Source: Sepiola atlantica (lineage: Eukaryota > Mollusca > Cephalopoda > Sepiida > Sepiolidae). Taken from it: a stretch of DNA of 64,000 bases. Both the position numbers and the translations under genes were made by a program. Within the stretch, counting starts at the first letter, position 1. The number at the start of each line of letters is the position of its first letter. Positions 20,262-30,239 of this stretch are shown piece by piece. Under the pieces are notes generated by a model. That model saw only the letters and a program-made list of their open reading frames with translations, ran no database searches and was not told the DNA's origin. The DNA is taken from positions 127,106,459-127,170,458 of the forward strand of contig OY744521.1 of the NCBI GenBank assembly GCA_963556195.1. The letters are read 5' to 3'.

Positions 20262-22790
20262 CTATTGATTATTGTTATGTGGGGGTATATCTGGAGGGGC
20301 CAAGAAGTTAGCATATTTGTATTTACGCTTGTGTCTGCAATGGGAGATCAATTCGTTTTTAGAATTAATAGTATTTAATGATTTATTAGCTGTGGCTATT
20401 GCGTAAGTTTCCAAAGTGCAAAGGTTGCAGTGTGGAGCTCCTGGGGTGTATGATCTAGATTGTTTCAATATGGACCAATGTAAGGAGTAGGGTGTATTAT
20501 TGCTTTTAAGGTTTCTAATTAATTTAGAGAGCGAGGTACTAGGGTTATTGTTATTTAATTTAAATGATTGTATGTGGTTTGAGATCCTTATCTTAATTGG
20601 GAAGGCGCTAAGACCTATATATGTGTGAATTTTGCAAGGTGCAGAAATTGCATTTGAATAATTAGGGTCATTGGTAACTGTTTGAGAGGATGGATCTGAT
20701 ACTATATTAGCCTGGGGTCTTGGGGTAGGGTCTAGAATAACCGGTGTATTACTGCTAATTGTATAGGGTTCAAAATTACTTGGTGAAGATGAGGAGTAAG
20801 ATCTAAGGAGGTCGTTAGTTGTATTTTGAGATATCGGGGCAGAGGAATGGGAGGAGGTACGTAAAGGTGGTAGGGTTGCCGAATCGGGGTTCGAATTATA
20901 GTTAGAGTTCTGTCGGAATTCCTTAATAGTGCACGCGTATACAACATCACTATGAATGCAATCACCATTAAGAGGACATTCTCTGGGTCTACGGCAATTA
21001 CAATTATTTTGGGAAGGAAGGGTGGGAGATTGTTGGGCATTTTTTATTTTTTTATTATTGGAGGAAATTATATTTTGTGCTATGTTAGGCATAGTGGAGT
21101 AGGAAATTTTAATGGAGTTTTTATTTAGTATTGTGCAATATTTATGGGGGTATCTAAAACATTTGTCTAAGATTTTAAAAAATTCTTTCGGGACGTTAGT
21201 TTTTACATTGCAATTGAAAGGAGGGTTAAACCAGATATTATTTTTCCTTCTTGACTTTTTATCTCCCCCAGAGTTCCGGTTAGTATTTATAGTTTCCAAG
21301 CTGTCTGTATTGTGAGGGTTAGGGTTCGAGGGGATATTAGAGTTACCTCGTCTTCTGGGGTTTAAAGCCATATTATGGGTAATTAAGCTAGTGTGATTAT
21401 TTTTACGGGTTGGGGGAGTATTGTTGTACTTAATTTTAACGTTGTATCCTGAGGCAAGTAAAGCATTGTTATAAAAATTACAATTCTGCTCAAAAATAGA
21501 TTTATTTGCAGAAAGTTTAGAGATTCTATTAGAGACCGATTGGGCAATTGAGTTGGTTATTGATTTGGGGTGGTTAGAATATTTATGCACGTAGAATAAA
21601 GTTAGGTTTGGCTTATGATAAGGGCTAAAAGTTTCAAAATTAAGGTTAAGGCTTAAATCTAAGAAGTTAGAAGTTCTCTTTTCTGGCTCAACTGTGATTG
21701 TAAGAGCAAAATTTTTAAAGAAATTATGGAGATTTTTTATGGTGTTGTTGTATTGTCTTGATCTTTCTCCAGACACAAATAGGGCATCGTCCCTGTATAG
21801 ACCACCTCTCAAATGTTCGAAGTTATATTTAAGTTCTTTCATTAAGTAGATACCCACTAAGTCAGTGACCTGGGCCGAGTCTGAGGACCCCATTGTAATA
21901 TCGAAGTTATTGGGGTGATCCTTCCTTGTCCAAAGTTTGTTGTCAAATTGTAGAAGGGATTTTCTAGCTAGTTTGATCAGATCAATTTCTAAGTTAGTCA
22001 AATCTGAATTATCTTTAGCGAATATTAAGGCTTTATTGAGAAGAATGGGGGTAATAGATTGATAATAATTATCGATGTCAAATGTAATGAAGTTTAGATT
22101 AGGGTTTGACTTGTTTTTAAGGTTAAGGAACCAGTTAGAGACCTCATCTGAGGATTGCCAAAGGGTATATGGGATTTTAGATTTGAGGTTTGGAATTATT
22201 CTGTCTAATATGTTTTTGCTTATAATGCCTAGATCTGATTTAGAGGGGCAAATTAATCTAATGGTAGGGTTTTCATGGAAATTTCTTTTATGGTCCTTTA
22301 ATGTGCATCTAGGCGTAGCTGGGGTTAGGATTTCTGTGTAGTTTAAGACATTTAAGGAGGTGAGAATAGATTTGGCTTCCGAATTAATTGTGTTGAGAGT
22401 GTTTATAGGTGCACTTTTATAAGATTTGTTAAGTTCTTTATAAATTAAGTTTTTGTATTCAGTGTAGGTTAATTTGTAGTAGTTTTTGGTCTTATCTGCG
22501 GGGACTATCATATCCTGGTGTTTCTTAATTTTATTAGTAAAGCTATTAATTTTTTTGATTATGGGGTTAGATTGCTTATTGTGTTTTTTAAATTTAATAT
22601 TTTTAATAAGGTTGAACAATTCGTCTTCAAATTCATTGAGGCTATGATTTTGCCCAGGAAAGGAAGAAGTTTTCAGGCCATACCTTGATGCTGTTTGTTT
22701 TTCGAGTCTCTTTAATTCTCTGGAAGAGTTCATAGGCAATGTAAGATCATCACTTTCCGGAGCTGCAACGATGTTGGTATCAGGCTTCTG
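20262..22790 (-). CDS. Penelope-like reverse transcriptase/GIY-YIG endonuclease, 5'-truncated
   Basis: Open from the junction at 22790 (first codons read Q-K-P-D-T-N) to the stop at 20262, with no internal stop; the first ATG is at 22733. Carries RT motif A (FDIDNYYQSI), motif C (YRDD), the WFNPPF block, the CNC...C...C cysteine cluster and the C-terminal GIY-YIG region with YIGL, R-x-x-N-H and a late glutamate (LETYAI). Near-identical to the 24098-26806 protein. The missing N-terminus and missing own promoter make independent activity unlikely, although all catalytic motifs are intact. Confidence 0.85.
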   Translation of the reverse strand, partial: QKPDTNIVAAPESDDLTLPMNSSRELKRLEKQTASRYGLKTSSFPGQNHSLNEFEDELFNLIKNIKFKKHNKQSNPIIKKINSFTNKIKKHQDMIVPADKTKNYYKLTYTEYKNLIYKELNKSYKSAPINTLNTINSEAKSILTSLNVLNYTEILTPATPRCTLKDHKRNFHENPTIRLICPSKSDLGIISKNILDRIIPNLKSKIPYTLWQSSDEVSNWFLNLKNKSNPNLNFITFDIDNYYQSITPILLNKALIFAKDNSDLTNLEIDLIKLARKSLLQFDNKLWTRKDHPNNFDITMGSSDSAQVTDLVGIYLMKELKYNFEHLRGGLYRDDALFVSGERSRQYNNTIKNLHNFFKNFALTITVEPEKRTSNFLDLSLNLNFETFSPYHKPNLTLFYVHKYSNHPKSITNSIAQSVSNRISKLSANKSIFEQNCNFYNNALLASGYNVKIKYNNTPPTRKNNHTSLITHNMALNPRRRGNSNIPSNPNPHNTDSLETINTNRNSGGDKKSRRKNNIWFNPPFNCNVKTNVPKEFFKILDKCFRYPHKYCTILNKNSIKISYSTMPNIAQNIISSNNKKIKNAQQSPTLPSQNNCNCRRPRECPLNGDCIHSDVVYACTIKEFRQNSNYNSNPDSATLPPLRTSSHSSAPISQNTTNDLLRSYSSSSPSNFEPYTISSNTPVILDPTPRPQANIVSDPSSQTVTNDPNYSNAISAPCKIHTYIGLSAFPIKIRISNHIQSFKLNNNNPSTSLSKLIRNLKSNNTPYSLHWSILKQSRSYTPGAPHCNLCTLETYAIATANKSLNTINSKNELISHCRHKRKYKYANFLAPPDIPPHNNNQ

Positions 22791-24081
22791 ATATATAGAT
22801 ATACACCCCCATATTTAAATCCCATTATCTATTCTTTAGGTTTCACTATTTATTACTACTTTTACTATTTTTATTTTTATTTTTTTATTATTACTTTTAC
22901 TATTATTCATTAGCATAAGGTGTTTTACATCTTCTTAATACCCCCATCTTCCTGTTCTTAACTACCTACATTGTCGATTTATTCATAAATTGATTCAAAA
23001 CTCCTTAAACATCTTAAAGAAATTCACTCAGACCTTAAGAATTATAATAAGACAGATAATCCAATTTCTTGTTAAAATATAAAATGGGACTTAACTCTAT
23101 TAGCGACACCAGTTTAATGCCCATCCCTCATATACCCTTCCCCTTGCAAAATTAAACTAACCTTTCTTAGGAGACAGCTTTCTGTCTCTTATCTGTATTC
23201 AATCTACCTAAATATCCCCTGGGAATATAACTTAACTGAGCTGACCAGCACTCGGCACTTTGTGTGGCCAATTTGAAATCTACCCTTCATATCTCTTTCT
23301 GCCTAAATATCATTTTGATCTGAATCCCTTAACCCCCCCCCCACTTGTTAGATTACATTCTACTTCCGATCGCTTTTCGCTTTTTCTCTCTCCTTTTCTT
23401 TTTTCTTTTCTCGTTCTCTTCTCTTGTCTTTCTTTATTTATACAATTCCCAAATAATTTTGACACAGTACGACGATTCGTCTTTGAACCAGTTAGAGCTT
23501 TTTGCCTTGGAATACGCTTAATTGAAAACAGGAAGAATATTGTTTTCCTTGAAATGGCCGTTTTTATTTGATTCCTCTCCGTGGACAACAGACCTGAGTG
23601 AAATCGCCGTCGTTGGATTTTTATGCAGATTCCCCCGGATTTACCAACATTTCTGAGCCCTACGTTTTTTGGATTTCGTTATTGGTGATTCCCATGCCCG
23701 TCTGAACCTTTTGGAAACATTATTTAAAGAAGTTTTTTGAATTTCTTTAATTTTTAATTTTAAAAGAAAACTTTTTCAAATTTGGAACTTTGACAGTCCC
23801 ACCCTGTCAACTTATCAATCATAATTTTTCCTCTGATGATAAGATTTTAATCTTTGAAAAGCCTGGTTTAAGGAAAGAAAGAGATGAAAAATAAATGTTT
23901 TTATTAACTAAACTACTCCTTGTTTTGAACAACTGAAAATACCGATTTGCTTCCATTTGCAGGTCTTACTAATTTTCATTGATGTACCATATTTTTTGCT
24001 CTATCCAGTATATTGAGCTTTCCTTATTTCACAATAGGTCCAACTATCTAAAAGTTTACCTTTTAGTTATAATCTACATAT
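22791..24081 (+). repeat. 5' pLTR of the plus Penelope copy
   Basis: About 1.29 kb, matched by 27815-29107. Starts atatatagatatacaccccc and ends aaaagtttaccttttagtta...ctacatat. Presumed to hold the promoter and the hammerhead, as in other Penelope-like elements. Contains a C tract at 23333-23341 and a T/C-rich stretch at 23380-23430. Confidence 0.9.
23825..23878 (+). ncRNA. Hammerhead ribozyme (type I) in 5' pLTR
   Basis: Stem I: UUUUUCCU (23825-23832) pairs over 8 bp (one G-U) with AGGAAAGA (23871-23878). Core: CUGAUGA at 23833-23839. Stem II: AAGAU/AUCUU with loop UUUA, above a U-U mismatch (23840/23855). GAAA is at 23856-23859. Stem III: AAGC (23859-23862) pairs with GUUU (23866-23869) around CUG. 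H17 is A at 23870, with cleavage after it. Every conserved hammerhead position is satisfied. Hammerheads are an established feature of Penelope-like pLTRs, where they are thought to process RNA. Confidence 0.85.
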
Positions 24082-24097
24082 TTACGCTCCTCTTGAG

Positions 24098-26806
24098 TTG
24101 AGCGTTCATCCTACTTGTGATATGTTCAACAAGGAGTTCATCCCTCTTTCTGCAAAAAATATCCCAATCCCCTCGAACGAGGCATACATCTGTAAATTGA
24201 TCCAAGCGACGAAGAAGTTCATCATTAATGCTCGGTGGAGGGCCTTCCATTACGACCTACACAGTGGATCAAGGGACCAGAAGCCTGATACCAACATCGT
24301 TGCAGCTCCGGAAAGTGATGATCTTACATTGCCTATGAACTCTTCCAGAGAATTAAAGAGACTCGAAAAACAAACAGCATCAAGGTATGGCCTGAAAACT
24401 TCTTCCTTTCCTGGGCAAAATCATAGCCTCAATGAATTTGAAGACGAATTGTTCAACCTTATTAAAAATATTAAATTTAAAAAACACAATAAGCAATCTA
24501 ACCCCATAATCAAAAAAATTAATAGCTTTACTAATAAAATTAAGAAACACCAGGATATGATAGTCCCCGCAGATAAGACCAAAAACTACTACAAATTAAC
24601 CTACACTGAATACAAAAACTTAATTTATAAAGAACTTAACAAATCTTATAAAAGTGCACCTATAAACACTCTCAACACAATTAATTCGGAAGCCAAATCT
24701 ATTCTCACCTCCTTAAATGTCTTAAACTACACAGAAATCCTAACCCCAGCTACGCCTAGATGCACATTAAAGGACCATAAAAGAAATTTCCATGAAAACC
24801 CTACCATTAGATTAATTTGCCCCTCTAAATCAGATCTAGGCATTATAAGCAAAAACATATTAGACAGAATAATTCCAAACCTCAAATCTAAAATCCCATA
24901 TACCCTTTGGCAATCCTCAGATGAGGTCTCTAACTGGTTCCTTAACCTTAAAAACAAGTCAAACCCTAATCTAAACTTCATTACATTTGACATCGATAAT
25001 TATTATCAATCTATTACCCCCATTCTTCTCAATAAAGCCTTAATATTCGCTAAAGATAATTCAGATTTGACTAACTTAGAAATTGATCTGATCAAACTAG
25101 CTAGAAAATCCCTTCTACAATTTGACAACAAACTTTGGACAAGGAAGGATCACCCCAATAACTTCGATATTACAATGGGATCCTCAGACTCGACCCAGGT
25201 CACTGACTTAGTGGGTATCTACTTAATGAAAGAACTTAAATATAACTTCGAACATTTGAGAGGTGGTCTATACAGGGACGATGCCCTATTTGTGTCTGGA
25301 GAAAGATCAAGACAATACAACAACACCATAAAAAATCTCCATAATTTCTTTAAAAATTTTGCTCTTACAATCACAGTTGAGCCAGAAAAGAGAACTTCTA
25401 ACTTCTTAGATTTAAGCCTTAACCTTAATTTTGAAACTTTTAGCCCTTATCATAAGCCAAACCTAACTTTATTCTACGTGCATAAATATTCTAACCACCC
25501 CAAATCAATAACCAACTCAATTGCCCAATCGGTCTCTAATAGAATCTCTAAACTTTCTGCAAATAAATCTATTTTTGAGCAGAATTGTAATTTTTATAAC
25601 AATGCTTCACTTGCCTCAGGATACAACGTTAAAATTAAGTACAACAATACTCCCCCAACCCGTAAAAATAATCACACTAGCTTAATTACCCATAATATGG
25701 CTTTAAACCCCAGAAGACGAGGTAACTCTAATATCCCCTCGAACCCTAACCCTCACAATACAGACAGCTTGGAAACTATAAATACTAACCGGAACTCTGG
25801 GGGAGATAAAAAGTCAAGAAGGAAAAATAATATCTGGTTTAACCCTCCTTTCAATTGCAATGTAAAAACTAACGTCCCGAAAGAATTTTTTAAAATCTTA
25901 GACAAATGTTTTAGATACCCCCATAAATATTGCACAATACTAAATAAAAACTCCATTAAAATTTCCTACTCCACTATGCCTAACATAGCACAAAATATAA
26001 TTTCCTCCAATAATAAAAAAATAAAAAATGCCCAACAATCTCCCACCCTTCCTTCCCAAAATAATTGTAATTGCCGTAGACCCAGAGAATGTCCTCTTAA
26101 TGGTGATTGCATTCATAGTGATGTTGTATACGCGTGCACTATTAAGGAATTCCGACAGAACTCTAACTATAATTCGAACCCCGATTCGGCAACCCTACCA
26201 CCTTTACGTACCTCCTCCCATTCCTCTGCCCCGATATCTCAAAATACAACTAACGACCTCCTTAGATCTTACTCCTCATCTTCACCAAGTAATTTTGAAC
26301 CCTATACAATTAGCAGTAATACACCGGTTATTCTAGACCCTACCCCAAGACCCCAGGCTAATATAGTATCAGATCCATCCTCTCAAACAGTTACCAATGA
26401 CCCTAATTATTCAAATGCAATTTCTGCACCTTGCAAAATTCACACATATATAGGTCTTAGCGCCTTCCCAATTAAGATAAGGATCTCAAACCACATACAA
26501 TCATTTAAATTAAATAACAATAACCCTAGTACCTCGCTCTCTAAATTAATTAGAAACCTTAAAAGCAATAATACACCCTACTCCTTACATTGGTCCATAT
26601 TGAAACAATCTAGATCATACACCCCAGGAGCTCCACACTGCAACCTTTGCACTTTGGAAACTTACGCAATAGCCACAGCTAATAAATCATTAAATACTAT
26701 TAATTCTAAAAACGAATTGATCTCCCATTGCAGACACAAGCGTAAATACAAATATGCTAACTTCTTGGCCCCTCCAGATATACCCCCACATAACAATAAT
26801 CAATAG
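24098..26806 (+). CDS. Penelope-like reverse transcriptase/GIY-YIG endonuclease, intact
   Basis: A 902-codon frame if counted from 24098, which is a TTG; the first ATG is at 24122 (MFNKEFIPLS) and the frame is open back to 24038, so the true start is unsettled. Domains in 902-residue numbering: PLE-type finger block LKDHKRNFHENPTIRLICPS (224-243); RT motif A FDIDNYYQSI (297-306); motif C YRDD (392-395); FLDLSL block (436-441); WFNPPF (580-585); cysteine cluster CNCRRPRECPLNGDC (657-671); VVYACTI (676-682), likely the GIY-equivalent strand; an S/T/N/P-rich linker (about 690-778); YIGLS (784-788); R-x-x-N-H (795-799); CNLCTLETYAI (848-858) with the candidate catalytic glutamate. It would copy element RNA primed at a cut made by its endonuclease. 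All catalytic motifs look intact. Confidence 0.9.
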   Translation: MSVHPTCDMFNKEFIPLSAKNIPIPSNEAYICKLIQATKKFIINARWRAFHYDLHSGSRDQKPDTNIVAAPESDDLTLPMNSSRELKRLEKQTASRYGLKTSSFPGQNHSLNEFEDELFNLIKNIKFKKHNKQSNPIIKKINSFTNKIKKHQDMIVPADKTKNYYKLTYTEYKNLIYKELNKSYKSAPINTLNTINSEAKSILTSLNVLNYTEILTPATPRCTLKDHKRNFHENPTIRLICPSKSDLGIISKNILDRIIPNLKSKIPYTLWQSSDEVSNWFLNLKNKSNPNLNFITFDIDNYYQSITPILLNKALIFAKDNSDLTNLEIDLIKLARKSLLQFDNKLWTRKDHPNNFDITMGSSDSTQVTDLVGIYLMKELKYNFEHLRGGLYRDDALFVSGERSRQYNNTIKNLHNFFKNFALTITVEPEKRTSNFLDLSLNLNFETFSPYHKPNLTLFYVHKYSNHPKSITNSIAQSVSNRISKLSANKSIFEQNCNFYNNASLASGYNVKIKYNNTPPTRKNNHTSLITHNMALNPRRRGNSNIPSNPNPHNTDSLETINTNRNSGGDKKSRRKNNIWFNPPFNCNVKTNVPKEFFKILDKCFRYPHKYCTILNKNSIKISYSTMPNIAQNIISSNNKKIKNAQQSPTLPSQNNCNCRRPRECPLNGDCIHSDVVYACTIKEFRQNSNYNSNPDSATLPPLRTSSHSSAPISQNTTNDLLRSYSSSSPSNFEPYTISSNTPVILDPTPRPQANIVSDPSSQTVTNDPNYSNAISAPCKIHTYIGLSAFPIKIRISNHIQSFKLNNNNPSTSLSKLIRNLKSNNTPYSLHWSILKQSRSYTPGAPHCNLCTLETYAIATANKSLNTINSKNELISHCRHKRKYKYANFLAPPDIPPHNNNQ

Positions 26807-26809
26807 ATT

Positions 26810-27260
26810 TCCCCCTCCCCATATCTTATAACTCTTTACACTTACTATGTACCTTTCCATGATTGCCCCTATACCAATCCCTTCTGTTGTGTACATTAAA
26901 CATATCCTTTAGAACATACTTATATAATACTGAATTGCTTTGCTGCCAGACTTATAACTAGCAGTGTCGCTGATGTTGATACTGATTGGCCATCCCCTAA
27001 AACTTTTTTCGTTATTGCAACCTATCCACCGTCGCTTTTTTTTCTCCAATTGCATGTTTTTCTCCAATTACGTTTTATCCAATTGCAATTCCCTGTATAT
27101 ACATCATTCCTATTTACCCTCTCCTTACCCATTTGTTTAGACTTCCTTTCAGTTTTAACATCTAATAATCCCCTTTTATACTTATGTATATGCGTACCTT
27201 TAGTGGGTACTCTGAAAATTCAGATGCATGTATTGATGCGAACGAGTGTGTGAGTAGTTG
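26810..27260 (+). other. Penelope 3' spacer, unique part
   Basis: Non-coding sequence between the stop codon and the microsatellite, mirrored at 19805-20260 in the minus copy. No independent frame is supported. Confidence 0.7.
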
Positions 27261-27269
27261 CCTTCTATG

Positions 27270-27405
27270 TATGAGTGTGTATATATATATGTAGTTTCTC
27301 TGGAATAACAGGTACATGTATGGATACCACACTTGTGTATATGAGCGGTTTTTTTGCTGTACGGATATGCTGGGTACACTTGGGTGATTGTGGCTATTGT
27401 ACTTT

Positions 27406-27436
<31 letters not shown>

Positions 27437-27690
27437 GTGTGTGTGTGTGTATATGTGTGTGCATGTGTGTGTGTATATATGTATGTATACATATGCGTAT
27501 GAATGTATATGTATGTGTGTGTGTGTGCATATATATGTATAAATGTGTGTGTGTGTGTATATATATATGTATGTATGTATGTGTGTGTACATATGTGTAT
27601 ATATAAATCTGTGTGTGTGTATGTATGTATATATACATATGTGTTTGTCTGTATGTGCTGGTTTTTTGTATGTACACATGTATGTGTATA
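27270..27690. repeat. (TGTGTA)n-type microsatellite inside the plus Penelope copy
   Basis: Counterpart of 19380-19800; spurious V-C-V-C frames arise from it. Confidence 0.9.
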
Positions 27691-27814
27691 TACGGCTTTG
27701 CTCGCGTGGCTTTTACATGTGCTTTATTAACAATTCATACCAGATTACGGTGGATGTCCAGTGATGTAGTGGACAATAATCCATAGCCGCGAGTAAGTGA
27801 AGGCAGCATTGCAA

Positions 27815-29107
27815 ATATATAGATATACACCCCCATATTTAAATCCCATTATCTATTCTTTAGGTTTCACTATTTATTACTACTTTTACTATTTTTATTT
27901 TTATTTTTTTATTATTACTTTTACTATTATTCATTAGCATAAGGTGTTTTACATCTTCTTAATACCCCCATCTTCCTGTTCTTAACTACCTACATTGTCG
28001 ATTTATTCATAAATTGATTCAAAACTCCTTAAACATCTTAAAGAAATTCACTCAGACCTTAAGAATTATAATAAGACAGATAATCCAATTTCTTGTTAAA
28101 ATATAAAATGGGACTTAACTCTATTAGCGACACCAGTTTAATGCCCATCCCTCATATACCCTTCCCCTTGCAAAATTAAACTAACCTTTCTTAGGAGACA
28201 GCTTTCTGTCTCTTATCTGTATTCAATCTACCTAAATATCCCCTGGGAATATAACTTAACTGAGCTGACCAGCACTCGGCACTTTGTGTGGCCAATTTGA
28301 AATCTACCCTTCATATCTCTTTCTGCCTAAATATCATTTTGATCTGAATCCCTTAACCCCCCCCCCACTTGTTAGATTACATTCTACTTCCGATCGCTTT
28401 TCGCTTTTTCTCTCTCCTTTTCTTTTTTCTTTTCTCGTTCTCTTCTCTTGTCTTTCTTTATTTATACAATTCCCAAATAATTTTGACACAGTACGACGAT
28501 TCGTCTTTGAACCAGTTAGAGCTTTTTGCCTTGGAATACGCTTAATTGAAAACAGGAAGAATATTGTTTTCCTTGAAATGGCCGTTTTTATTTGATTCCT
28601 CTCCGTGGACAACAGACCTGAGTGAAATCGCCGTCGTTGGATTTTTATGCAGATTCCCCCGGATTTACCAACATTTCTGAGCCCTACGTTTTTTGGATTT
28701 CGTTATTGGTGATTCCCATGCCCGTCTGAACCTTTTGGAAACATTATTTAAAGAAGTTTTTTGAATTTCTTTAATTTTTAATTTTAAAAGAAAACTTTTT
28801 CAAATTTGGAACTTTGACAGTCCCACCCTGTCAACTTATCAATCATAATTTTTCCTCTGATGATAAGATTTTAATCTTTGAAAAGCCTGGTTTAAGGAAA
28901 GAAAGAGATGAAAAAAAAAAATGTTTTTATTAACTAAACTACTCCTTGTTTTGAACAACTGAAAATACCGATTTGCTTCCATTTGCAGGTCTTACTAATT
29001 TTCATTGATGTACCATATTTTTTGCTCTATCCAGTATATTGAGCTTTCCTTATTTCACAATAGGTCCAACTATCTAAAAGTTTACCTTTTAGTTATAATC
29101 TACATAT
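27815..29107 (+). repeat. 3' pLTR of the plus Penelope copy
   Basis: Direct repeat of 22791-24081 at an offset of 5,024 bp (5,026 after an A-tract indel near 28914). Ends at ctacatat and runs into a TA tract. Confidence 0.9.
28849..28902 (+). ncRNA. Hammerhead ribozyme (type I) in 3' pLTR
   Basis: Identical to 23825-23878: CUGAUGA at 28857-28863, GAAA at 28880-28883, cleavage predicted after A28894. Confidence 0.85.
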
Positions 29108-29681
29108 ATATATATATATATATGTAAGTAAATTTCGCGTACAACAAAATCATAGGATAAATTTCAGAGGAAACGGGCGGGTGAAAAAAAAAAGAAAATT
29201 GCTAAAATTTTCCTTAAGGCCTTATCGTCTGACCCTCTAAGAGGAAACGTCAGGCACAGGAATCAGCCATCGGTAATCACCTCGTTAGTACAAATAGTTG
29301 TTCTGACAACTATTCCGATGGGTGGTTTTCTGTTTTACACAGTGCCCGGTCGAACTACCATCTTAATATTATTGAGGCGTTAGTTATTAACAATTCTCGA
29401 CCTAGCCTGTGTAGACAAAAGATTTTGAAGCATCAGTTGGAGATCTTTAATGATTCAAAGCCACCATAACATTGAGAGATTTACTTTTTTTTTTTCTCTC
29501 AATCGTTTTCTCCAACTGAAACAATTTTTCCCCTCATATCTCATTCGATTTTCTTAGTTTTTAATTTATAATTCTGACGTTTCCTCTTAGAGGGTCAGAC
29601 GATAAGGCCTTAAGGAAAATTTTAGCAATTTTCTTTTTTTTTCCACCCACCCGTTTCATTGATTAAAAAATGTTTCCTTTG

Positions 29682-29690
<9 letters not shown>
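29108..29690. mobile_element. Foldback element with ~80-bp inverted ends between TA tracts
   Basis: The left arm (29169-29251, reading ggaaacgggcgggtg onward to aacgtcag) is mirrored by the right arm (about 29574-29655, ctgacgtttcc to acccgtttc). The interior (~320 bp) has no frame. Further partial pairing extends outward on both sides. It sits between the Penelope 3' end and a long TA/TG tract. Superfamily unknown. Confidence 0.65.

Positions 29691-29772
<82 letters not shown>
29683..29772. repeat. (TA)n(TG)n compound microsatellite
   Basis: TA run followed directly by a TG run. Confidence 0.95.
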
Positions 29773-29775
<3 letters not shown>

Positions 29776-29814
29776 ATAATTCAATGGAAAATTTAGGGGA
29801 AAAAACAAGAGTGC

Positions 29815-30135
29815 TCAATTGCTTGTGCAAGAGCATATATTTTTTTTAATGGACACTATACATATTTATGATCATCCATGTCTATCTTCAGTTTAACAGA
29901 AACACGCAGGGTTAACGATCTCTGCAGGTTGAGTTTCCAGTAATATATATATAATTTTAGGCTTTGATCGCCTAGTTTGTCATGTATTTTTGGCTTTTTG
30001 CTTTGTTTTGTAAAATAAGCACTGAAGATGACCATACCAAGAAATAAATGCACACAAGCATTTTATAAATATATTGGTGTTTGCTGAAACAATTGTATGT
30101 TAAATAAAAAATAAGTTTTATCAAATGACGTGAAT
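29815..30135 (+). repeat. Dispersed repeat terminus with hammerhead-like core
   Basis: Shares gctgaaacaattgtatgttaaataaaa with 10220-10250. Contains CUGAAGA at 30022-30028 and GAAA at 30041-30044 in hammerhead order, followed by a long AAAUGC/GCAUUU hairpin, but stem II is not convincing. Probably a relative of the 10143 element. Non-coding. Confidence 0.4.
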
Positions 30136-30184
30136 CTGTTTGTTATAACATTGAAATGGTATAAAATTACATAAAAAATATTGA

Positions 30185-30188
<4 letters not shown>

Positions 30189-30228
<40 letters not shown>
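30189..30228. repeat. (TA)n microsatellite
   Basis: TA run followed by (TG)n. Confidence 0.9.
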
Positions 30229-30238
<10 letters not shown>

Positions 30239-30239
30239 T

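Larger units (their letters stand above)
18062..22790 (-). mobile_element. Penelope-like retroelement, 5'-truncated minus copy
   Basis: Runs from its 3' pLTR (18062-19259) through the RT/GIY-YIG frame to an abrupt 5' end at 22790, inside the coding region. There it joins the plus-strand copy's pLTR head to head. It lacks the first roughly 60 residues and the 5' pLTR. The 3' pLTR also lacks the last ~90 bp seen in the plus copy. Protein differences from the plus copy are only a couple of residues (A/T in the SDSxQV block, L/S near NNAxLAS). 5' truncation is the normal result of incomplete target-primed reverse transcription. Confidence 0.9.
22791..29107 (+). mobile_element. Penelope-like retroelement, full-length plus copy with two direct pLTRs
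   Basis: Order: pLTR (22791-24081), ORF (24098-26806), 3' spacer with microsatellite, pLTR (27815-29107). Both pLTRs contain the same hammerhead, with cleavage sites 5,024 nt apart, which defines the unit length. The two pLTRs are nearly identical; the main visible difference is an A-tract/ataaat change at about 23890 versus 28914. The 5' pLTR starts exactly where the truncated minus copy ends. A TA tract follows the 3' end. Intact ORF and near-identical repeats indicate a young insertion. Confidence 0.9.

Noticed and set aside
23260..23588. 103- and 92-codon frames recurring in each Penelope pLTR
   Set aside because: Conserved only because the pLTR is duplicated; contain homopolymer-rich sequence and no domain.
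24098..24121. Start codon of the Penelope ORF at 24098
   Set aside because: The codon there is TTG; the first ATG in frame is at 24122, although the frame is open further upstream.
29228..29255. Hammerhead in the foldback arm (ctgaccctctaagaggaaacgtc)
   Set aside because: Stem-like CUC/GAG and GAAAC-GUC words are present, but the G8 and A9 core bases are wrong.
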